A DNA stretch of 64,000 nt, from positions 34,428,001 through 34,492,000 of the forward strand of contig CM057465.1 in assembly GCA_030035585.1 (NCBI GenBank), written 5' to 3'. This DNA comes from Dugong dugon. Its lineage: Eukaryota; Chordata; Mammalia; Sirenia; Dugongidae. The first letter of the stretch is position 1; each line of letters begins with the position of its first letter. The translations under genes were made by a program, and so were the position numbers. Shown here piece by piece: positions 57,320 through 64,000 of the stretch. The notes beneath the pieces were generated by a model that ran no database searches, was not told where the DNA came from, and saw only the letters and a program-made list of their open reading frames with translations.

Positions 57320-57900
57320 ACACCAACCATCCCCCACACAGCACTTTCTACTGCGTTTGATAATTTGTTGGAATGGCCACACAGAACTCACAGACCATAC
57401 TCACAGTATGGGGTTTATTAGGGAACTAACAGTTACAATTCAGGCTCAGAAACACTCCAGATATAGTTCTTCCATCAAGATAGCCTCTTCCCAGCCATGT
57501 TTGCAGGCAAGCTTCTCCCTCGCCCTCAGTCTCTGTCCAGAGGCTCTCAGCTTTCTCTCTCTGTGGGCCAGGAAGCCTACCGTGCCATCTCCTGCTGCTG
57601 GGTCTCTCCTGCTGGTCTCTCCTTCCTTGGTGGTGGTGGACTCCTCTTCTCTGCTCTGGAATTGGCTCTCTTTTAAGGCAAAACGGACCAATCACCTTGG
57701 TCCGCAGTTACCATATCACACAGTCCTGCCCAGTCACTTGGGTGGGAGTTACAAGACCATGGCTAGAAAGGCCACACAATTGTAATCAATCACACTGCAC
57801 AGGGTTAGTGCTCATCAATAAAACAGTCACCTTTGAATAAACAAATAAATGTGGTACCTTTAAAAATGAGTGCTGGGACAGAATATTTAAGGTCAAGCCC
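57320..57900 (-). mobile_element. retroviral-type solitary LTR (putative), approximate ends
   Basis: On the minus strand: a CCAAT-like segment (agtgactgggcagg ... ggaccaaggtgattggtcc), a TATA-like ccttaaaagagagcc, a purine-rich transcribed part and aataaaccccatactgtgag as poly(A) signal, then ggccattccaacaaattatc. That order is an LTR's U3-R-U5. The 142-codon plus-strand frame at 57357-57785 is its reverse shadow: no domain, low-complexity Leu/Ser. Ends are not resolved. Confidence 0.55.
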
Positions 57901-58114
57901 AGGGGTATGGATATTCCCCATACAGCTTATCTGTACTCATAACATTTAGATATAGCTCGGTTGATTAAAAAAGTAAGTGAATAGTTTAAGACACCAAACT
58001 GTACTTGTTTTCTCATCTGAAAAATGGACATCATCCTGTCTACCTCAGAGGGTTATGCGTGTCAAGAAATGTGAAGAATCTGAGATTTTAAACCCTATGT
58101 GAAAGCTTATGTTA

Positions 58115-58580
58115 GCATGCTACAGTTTCATGTTTTATTGACAGAAGACAGAAAACTCTGTCTTTTGTTCAGAGACAAAGGATTTTATTACTCATGGCAA
58201 TTACACTATTGGAGTATCAGCATTTACACCAGTTCCATGAGGCTGTATTCCATAGCACAGTACAAAGAGGGCCACATGATGTCTGAACAGGCAGTGGATA
58301 GCATTACAGAAGAAGTAGCCCAATCAAGATTAGGGAAACTGAATCTTTTGTAATAGACTCTATGCAAACATGCCTGATCTTGGCCTTTGATGAGATCATT
58401 ATCTTTTTTTATTCTGGACACTGAGCAAATCTGCCCTTTGCTCCAGAGGGAGACAGTTTTTTGACCTTCCAAGACTATTTACTACACGAATATCCTTGAA
58501 AAGATAGTCAGGAACAGAGGATGTCAGTGCCTTTGATTGCAAGATGTGCATAAATGCAAGTACCCATGGAAAACTGTCTC
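58115..58580 (-). mobile_element. putative 3' LTR of the env-bearing ERV
   Basis: On the minus strand, directly after the env remnant, a purine-rich stretch (gaaatgaggggtgg, near 58594-58605) resembles a polypurine tract; then comes a segment starting tgttgggagacag. Two AATAAA signals follow (minus strand at 58184-58189 and 58134-58139). The position downstream of env is what makes it an LTR candidate; ends are approximate. Confidence 0.5.
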
Positions 58581-58589
58581 CCAACAATA

Positions 58590-59080
58590 GCCACCCCTCA
58601 TTTCTACATCATCATGGCTTCAGTAGAATTTTACCAAAAAATATGCCACTCTATTGTTGGCCATAATAATTAATCTGGTGGACAGTCTGGACCAAATCTG
58701 TTTGTCTCATATAGCATTTAATTAAGGTTACTATTAGCTCTATTCCAAACAGCAGGATGAGGCAAATCTGCAGTAATTACTTCAACCATGCTTCCCAGGG
58801 TCTCAAACCTAGCCAACTGAACAAATCCCATAAAACACCAGCATCTATTTTAGAAAACCTTGTGGCCTTCCTTAAGTTCCTGTATTGATCTTTCTATTTG
58901 GCCTGAGATGTTAATCAATGCACAGGATGTATTAGTGATTTTACACTCTGTCTTGGCCCATAAGGAGGAAGTTTGGGGCAATTCTATCACTCATAACAGC
59001 CTTGGTCAGTGAGTTGAGGCTGATCTTAATGCCTTCCAGAATCAAGGTAGTGTCATTGATCACTTCAGCAAAAATCAGGG
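58590..59080 (-). pseudogene. endogenous retrovirus env, transmembrane-subunit remnant
   Basis: Three frames on the minus strand hold consecutive parts of a gamma-type retroviral TM subunit. About 59073-58944: an N-terminal helix resembling the LNSLxxxVxxxRxAxxxLL heptad segment. About 58943-58850: the disulphide-loop region with NTSC and INISG, where the second Cys of the usual CX6CC is replaced by Ala. About 58845-58690: a Trp-rich FSWLGL pre-membrane segment, a hydrophobic stretch of about 20 residues and a basic end. At least two frameshifts and two internal stops separate them, and no SU subunit, gag or pol is recognisable upstream. A dead relic; homology is by motif order only. Confidence 0.72.
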
Positions 59081-59215
59081 ACAAATTTCATACCACGTTT
59101 TCTAAATTGATGACCCCTATTGTAGGGAAAACTTCCCAAAAGGTGTACATAAATGACTAGACAGTTATCCCTCTGGGAAACTCTCCCAAGCAGTAAGACT
59201 AGCCTCATTTTAGAG

Positions 59216-59558
59216 TATGAGGCATTGGTGGTTCAGTGATATTCTCGCCTACCATGAAGAAGACCTCGTTCGTATTCCTGGTCAATGCACCTTATGCACA
59301 GCTACCACCCATCAGTGGAGGCTTGTGTGTTTCTGGCTTGTTGAGCAGGTTTCAACTGAGCTTCCATACTGAAATGGGCTAGAAAGAAAGGCCTGGTGAT
59401 CTACTTTACGCAATGAAAACCTTGTGGGATCACAGTGGTCTAATCCACAATTGAAACCTATTATGGGAATGGCACAGTACCAGACAACATTTCGGTCCAT
59501 TGTGTATGGGGTCACCATGGGTTGTGGCTGACTTGACAGCAGCTAACAGCAATGACAA
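59216..59558 (+). mobile_element. SINE with tRNA-Gly-derived head
   Basis: The head (59222-59294) reads gaggcattggtggttcagtg ... ttctcgcctaccatg ... gttcgtattcctgg ... tcaatgcacc, matching tRNA-Gly(GCC) along its whole length, with the A-box-like tggttcagtga and a B-box with one extra base. A body of about 110 bp follows that I do not see in AfroSINE, then cctggtgatctactttacgc and a tail gtcaccatgggttgtggctgacttgacagcagc that resembles AfroSINE/RTE. Perfect 10 bp duplication cattttagag (59206-59215 and 59559-59568). Confidence 0.88.
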
Positions 59559-59639
59559 CATTTTAGAGGGATCTCTGAAGTTGTCTGAAGGCTACATGAT
59601 CTGCTGGTGATGTTTCTGTAAGTACTTGTGGTCTTAAAA

Positions 59640-60135
59640 TCCTTGTGGATTTAACATAACCTACAAGGCCCTATGTGATCTGGCCTTGGCCCACCTTGCC
59701 AGCTTTATCTTGCCCCAGGCTTCCTCTTGCTCTTTGCATTCTCTAAGCATTTATGTTTACCGTGCTCTCTTTTATTAGCCAGTCTTTGCACGACTTGGAC
59801 CCTCAATATAAAATGCTTTCCTCACCAATCTCAGCCTAGTTAAAACTTCCACTCACCCTTCTGCTGTCTCCAGTCTATCCTGTTCTCTTTATCCTGTTGC
59901 ACCATATCCTATACTTTTGAGACATCACTTCTGGCTTCATAGCACTTAATCACAATTTTAGTTTACATTGGTTGGAGTTATTTCATCTGTGTCTGTCCAG
60001 TGCTAGACTGTTTGCTCTAGCAAATAGTGATGGCTGGGACTGCATTTGTTGTTGCTGATCTTTTTATTTCCTGCACTGAGCACAATGCCTGGCAAGTTTT
60101 GGTATTCAGTAAATGTTTGGTAAATGAATTAATTT
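59640..60135 (+). mobile_element. L2 LINE 3' end
   Basis: acctacaaggccctatgtgatctggccttggcccacc, ccaggcttcctcttgctc, then cttcatagcacttaatcac, and the end actgagcacaatgcctggcaagttttggtattcagtaaatgtttgg. All in L2 order; the conserved CR1-type C-terminal coding is decayed. Confidence 0.9.
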
Positions 60136-60502
60136 GTTAATGTGTTTTAAATTTAAGTGTCTGGAAAGGACATCAGTATCAAACTCTCAGGTAGTCATTC
60201 CCCATGCATGAGAAGTGGGCTCAAAATAATTTACCATAGCTTATTTGACCTGGAGAAGAGATCTAGTAATAAGACGGCAAACCAAACATGGTATGATTAG
60301 CAAAGGAAACAGCAAGTAAGGTAAACCAATAAAACTTGTGAAGCTCTCTGGAAAATACACATACCTTGAGCTAAGTAAGGGGCATAGCATTTGCTTACTT
60401 GAAATTAGAGCAGCAGTTCACCATTTGCACAGGCAACGATCCGGTGGTGACTTAATTTGTAACTAAACCCCAGGCTGCTTAGAAGATTTAATAGAGAGGT
60501 CC
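60136..60502. other. single-copy stretch, nothing recognised
   Basis: No repeat family or coding frame. Confidence 0.35.
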
Positions 60503-60515
60503 TTCAAAGAGCCAA

Positions 60516-60733
60516 AGGAGCCCTGGTGTCTCAGTGGTTAAGCTCGGCTGCTAACCAAAAGGTCGGCAGTTTGAACCTACCAGTTGCTACATGGAAGAAA
60601 GATGTGGCAATCTGCTTCTGTAGAGATTACAGCCTTGGAAACCCTATGGGGCAGTTCTACTCTGTCCTGTAGGGTCACTCTGAGTTAGAATGGACTCAAC
60701 AGCAACAGGATTTTTGTTTTGTTTTGTTTTGTT
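60516..60733 (+). mobile_element. AfroSINE, long type, 13 bp target-site duplication
   Basis: ggagccctggtgtctcagtgg ... gatgtggcaatctgcttctgtagagattacagcc ... gggtcactctgagttagaatgg, with a (gtttt)n end. Perfect repeat ttcaaagagccaa at 60503-60515 and 60734-60746. One of the best-preserved long-type copies. Confidence 0.94.
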
Positions 60734-60746
60734 TTCAAAGAGCCAA

Positions 60747-61089
60747 GGTGCAGGAAATGGGTAAGATGGTTTGATTCCTCAGTTGGTTTCTCATGGGGTT
60801 CAGGGTGAGGAAGGCCTTAGGGTATTGCTTCTGAGTTGGGTCAGTTCAGTCAAATGAAGAATATTGAGGGTGCTCACACAAAGCTGCCTCACGAATTTAC
60901 CTCAGATTCTGTTTATTTTACTTGTACTTTGTTTTAGTCCTTTATTATGGTAGTTCACTAAATATTCAAAATGTTTTCTTTCAGTCATTTCTCCACTTGT
61001 CTGTGAGTTGCTCAAAGTCACGTATGCTACCTTATTTTCTGTATCGCAGTTGCCTACTAGATATACTCAGTAGGAACTTCATGAAGATT
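60747..61089. other. single-copy stretch, nothing recognised
   Basis: The 77-codon frame at 60922-61155 shows no domain. Confidence 0.35.
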
Positions 61090-61295
61090 TGTTGTATGGC
61101 CTCTGGAGAGAGACTGCTTACTTTCAACCAAGCTCTGCCTCTTATTGCTGTGTAACGTTGGCAGTTTACTGAATCTCTCCTAAGCTTCAGACTTCTTGTG
61201 GGGATAAGACTCAGAGGATTTGTGTGAGATAATGTCCAGGAAAAACTTAAGTGCCTGGTACATATTTAGTGTCCAGTGAATGTTAGTTTTCATTT
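61090..61295 (+). mobile_element. MIR
   Basis: ctgcctcttattgctgtgtaacgttggcagtttactgaatctc, gtgagataatgtccagg, ttaagtgcctggtacatatttagtgtccagtgaatg: MIR core and end. Confidence 0.75.
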
Positions 61296-61424
61296 TTAGG
61301 GATGTAATATACACTTCTTATGTTTTGGTAAGGGTTTTCAAAAACTGAAGTCAGTTGGAAGAATAACAGTTATACTAGTATGGATGATCAGCAATAGTTG
61401 CTCACTTGGGCTGTTCTCCTTCAA

Positions 61425-61700
61425 GTGGTAACTCAGGGATCCAGGACCCTTATATCTTGTGGCTCTGTCTGTGCCATAGAGCCTCCCTGAAATTCTCAGC
61501 TGCATTCTGCCCATCTAGCTGGCCAGTGAGTGAAGTGAGAGAGTACTATATAAGATCCAGCAGGTGATTTTAGGACGAGGCTTCACAGTGATATGTTTCA
61601 CTTCTGCCCATATTCTATTGGCCAGAACTCAATTCATGACCCCATAGAGATACAAGAAAGCTGGGAAATACAGTTTTCTTGTGTGCCTAGGAAGCAGTTT
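61425..61700. mobile_element. diverged LTR-like remnant, same type as 27610-27950
   Basis: cacagtgatatgtttcacttctgcccatattctattggccagaactcaattcatgacc and aagctgggaaatacagttttcttgtgtgcctaggaag recall the segment at 27830-27930 (catcacttctacccacatttcc ... aggtcatgtagc). Family not resolved. Confidence 0.45.
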
Positions 61701-62759
61701 GATGAACTCATTGCATTGTCTCTGTTGCAAGAAATTTTATTAATAAGTAGAAAATATCACCCATGATCAGCTTGAGATAATGTCATTTTCACTGTATTTA
61801 ATTTAGTTTTATTTATTTTTTTAATGTTTGTTTTTACCAATTGCCTGGTATGGACATGTCCTGCCTATGAGTAGATTAAACTTGAGAGCTGGAAGAACAG
61901 TGGGAAAGATGGCAAAAACAAGGGGCCTGCCTCCTAACACATACCATGAAATTGTTGAAGCTGTTTTATGTCTTGCAAACCATGAGAACTGCAGAGATAT
62001 TTCTTTATGATACCCATTGATTTCTCATTAAACTCCCCTTTAATGTAATTGTACATTTAAATAGATCCCATTGTAGACATTAATAAGCTCCAGCAGCATC
62101 ATACTTTGAATTGAGATTTTAGTTAACCTAAAGCTCTTTCTGGGGGGACATATATAGCGTACATCTTCTTTGTTAGCTATATGATAAGCTTTTAGCAGTT
62201 ATTTCTCAAGAAACTCTTGCTCCATAGGTCAGAAATTATCTTTATTCCACCAAGTAGATATGCTTAATTCTTACACTAAGGCAATTGACCCTATCGGTTT
62301 GACTAGTTCTTTGGCATTATTTTTAGTCATTATTTTCTATATTCTTAACTTACTTTATTTTTTTGCTGCAGAAGATGTTAGATTCGTAAGCTAAGGGGAA
62401 AAGAAACAGTGGTTGAATGTCCTCCTTATTGCTTTTAAACCTCAGGGATTACAGATGCATTACCACTCCATTAAGCTCAGGGCAATTTAATAACTTGCAC
62501 ACTCCAAATCATAAAAATGTATAAAACAACTGGGACAGTAACAGCATAAGTAGGACATTTTCTTTCTAAACACTGAAAAGTAGGAGATTAGGCTGAGTCA
62601 GAATGGAACTAAGACTCTAGCCTTACACTGTTATCTTAGCAATCACTTAAGACTGACTGTGTTCAACTTTTGTAGTGAGTGACCAGTTTGTTGTTGAGTC
62701 TTATCAATGCTTTTCTTGGATATCATCAAAAAAAGAGTAGATTCTCATTCTCAGTGGTT
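61701..62759. other. single-copy stretch, nothing recognised
   Basis: The 60-codon frame at 61828-62010 has no recognised domain. No repeat family is seen. Confidence 0.35.
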
Positions 62760-62767
62760 ATGTTCTA

Positions 62768-62976
62768 CAGGGAGTCCCTGGGTGGCACAGAGGGTTAGAT
62801 GCTGGATCATTAGTGAAAAGGTTGGCAGTTTGAATCCAGCCAGACTTGCCTTGAAAGATAGGCCTGACAATCTACTTCTGGAAGGTCATAGCCTTCAAAG
62901 CCCTATGGAGCAGTTCTGCTCTGAACACAGGGTTGCCATGAGTTGGAATCGACTTGATGACAATGAACAGCAACAA
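62768..62976 (+). mobile_element. AfroSINE, 'gagtccctggg' subtype
   Basis: gggagtccctgggtggcacagagg, gcctgacaatctacttctggaagg and gttgccatgagttggaatcgacttgatgacaatgaacagc. Repeat atgttcta at 62760-62767 and 62977-62984. Confidence 0.9.
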
Positions 62977-62984
62977 ATGTTCTA

Positions 62985-63575
62985 TAAAGTTGTTGTGAAC
63001 ATTGAATTAGGGGACACTGAGCCATTGCTTCTAGGGGGAGAACAACTGCCTTCTTTGCCATGAGACCCGAAGAACTGGATGGTGCCCAGCTACCACAACT
63101 AAACATTTTGAACAAAGATTCTATAGAGGTATCCTGATCAGAAGGGGGAAAATACAGAAAAAAATTTCTAATTGTTATGGACTCCAGATAGTCTGGAGCC
63201 ACTGAGACTGGATGAACTCCTGAAACTTTTGCTCTGAGATAATCTTTAAACCTTAAACCAAAAATATCCCCTGAAGTTATCTTAAAAGTGAATAATAGTT
63301 GAGCTTAACTAGTAAAAAAGTTCTGCCTTGATCATTTTTCTCTTTCAAGAACTACCTACACGGGATCAAATTGACAACAGCAACCCCAAAGATTAGACAG
63401 GAACCTTAGGGGGCAGTGATGTTAATGAGGAAGGAACAACTCAGAAAAGGAGGGTGAGAATGATTGCACAACTTGAAGAATATAATCAATGTCACTAAAT
63501 TGTAAATGTGGAAACTGCTGAATTGGTGTATGTTTTGCTATGTATATTAACAACAAAATAAATACAATTTAGAAC
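62985..63575 (+). mobile_element. LINE (probably L1) 3' UTR end
   Basis: The segment gggatcaaattgacaacagc ... ggagggtgagaatgattgc ... gaatataatcaatgtcactaaattg ... gtatgttttgctatgtatatt matches block 36440-36224 of the L1 composite insertion in the opposite orientation. It ends in an A-rich aacaacaaaataaatac. This is the 3' end of a retroposon, not host DNA; the L1 assignment rests on the company it keeps. Confidence 0.65.
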
Positions 63576-64000
63576 AAGAAAGAGCTTGGTATAGGGCCTT
63601 AAGCCTTATCCTTCTTAATTTTGAGAACTTCTAAATCTAGATAGCAAAATTATAATCTGCCTGGTAAATGTTCAGAGTTTTGGGTTCATGATATTAGGAT
63701 TAAAGACTCATATGATTGAGTACATTTCCCTCTAAGCCATATTCTTTCATATCGTGTATCCCAGGAACTCCTTCTGAGGAAAGCTAAAGTTGAAGCTCAA
63801 ATATTCTAATTTTTCTATCCCTGGTTTCCAAGTGGCTCGTTATTCAGCTGTAGTTAGTGACCACATCTAGGAGCTGCTTCAACCCACAGTGTGTAACTAG
63901 GAAAGTCTTAAACGGACTTGTTTATCAGCATGAAACTTTTACTATCCAGTAAGTTGTCAAGGGCATATTTTTGTCAGTGGGACCTTTCTGGACCTTGTCC
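63576..64000. other. single-copy stretch to the window edge
   Basis: No repeat family, exon or RNA gene recognised. Confidence 0.35.

Larger units (their letters stand above)
56553..58085 (+). mobile_element. possible MIR split by a long insertion
   Basis: gccagtatagcatagtggttatgaagatgggttctaatggc (56560-56600) resembles a MIR start, and ttttctcatctgaaaaatggacatcatcctgtctacctcagagggtt (58009-58056) a MIR core in the same orientation. The middle of MIR is absent, so joining them is an inference. Confidence 0.5.

Noticed and set aside
57357-57785. 142-codon plus-strand open frame
   Set aside because: It lies antisense to a sequence with LTR promoter and poly(A) order, is Ser/Leu-rich low complexity and has no domain.
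57320-59080. Single ERV with env at 58.6-59.1 kb and the LTR at 57.3-57.9 kb
   Set aside because: A MIR-like block in plus orientation lies between them at about 57985-58085, and another LTR-like segment directly follows env; the two LTRs look unrelated.
59222-59294. tRNA-Gly gene
   Set aside because: The B box has an extra base, the acceptor and anticodon stems carry several mismatches, and it is the head of a SINE bounded by a target duplication.
61828-62010. 60-codon frame as a conserved exon
   Set aside because: No splice context that I can defend and no recognised protein similarity.

Overview
This window reads as non-coding, AT-rich mammalian nuclear DNA from an afrotherian, most probably a proboscidean or another paenungulate (elephant, manatee, hyrax). 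The diagnostic evidence is about thirty-five copies or fragments of a tRNA-derived SINE with the AfroSINE structure: a tRNA-like head, a body whose RNA-sense end asks for a 'tcctatagggtcgctatgagtcagaatcgactcgat'-type tail, and a caacaa-rich 3' end. An RTE-clade LINE with the same tail occurs alongside it. Ancient pan-mammalian repeats (MIR, L2, MLT1/MaLR LTRs, MER20, old L1M) are also present. I recognise no host protein-coding exon, RNA gene, CRISPR array or bacterial feature. All ORFs that resemble a known protein are transposon or retrovirus remnants; the rest are short and unsupported. The window is therefore intergenic or deep intronic sequence.

Layout. 1-10 kb: single-copy AT-rich DNA with scattered AfroSINEs, an RTE 3' fragment (3.1 kb), a double SINE insertion at one target site (6.9-7.3 kb), MIR and old L1 pieces (8.3-9.1 kb). 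10-29 kb: four of five copies of a ~510-520 bp LTR with TG...CA ends (10.3, 13.2, 20.9, 28.5 kb), one carrying an RTE insertion; an old L1M 3' part hit twice by SINEs (17.2-18.7 kb); a 720 bp Tc1/mariner-like DNA transposon inside a MIR (26.1-26.8 kb). 29-34 kb: MIR and AfroSINE copies. 34.45-42.82 kb: an 8.3 kb minus-strand L1, essentially full length, flanked by a perfect 13 bp target-site duplication, with ORF1 and ORF2 broken by frameshifts and a 791 bp composite L1-derived insertion in its 3' part. 43-49 kb: single-copy DNA, MER20 with its 8 bp duplication, and a three-deep SINE nest (47.6-48.2 kb). 50-51.3 kb: MLT1 LTR interrupted by a SINE and by the fifth LTR copy. 53.9-55.3 kb: L1M split by two opposed MLT1 LTRs. 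56.5-60.1 kb: LTR remnants, a decayed retroviral env transmembrane segment with its putative 3' LTR, a SINE with a tRNA-Gly head, and an L2. 60.5-64 kb: AfroSINEs, MIR and an L1-type 3' end.

The elements do not form a pathway. What they give is a relative chronology: MIR/L2/MLT1/L1M form the old layer, the 510 bp LTR family and the DNA transposon interrupt them, and AfroSINE, RTE and the young L1 interrupt those. The observations most worth following up are the retroviral env/LTR remnant at 58.1-59.1 kb, the tRNA-Gly-headed SINE at 59.2 kb, the possible 3' transduction inside the L1 at 36.1-36.9 kb, and the stacked or same-site insertions. Family names come from memory of consensus sequences and were not checked with a repeat library.
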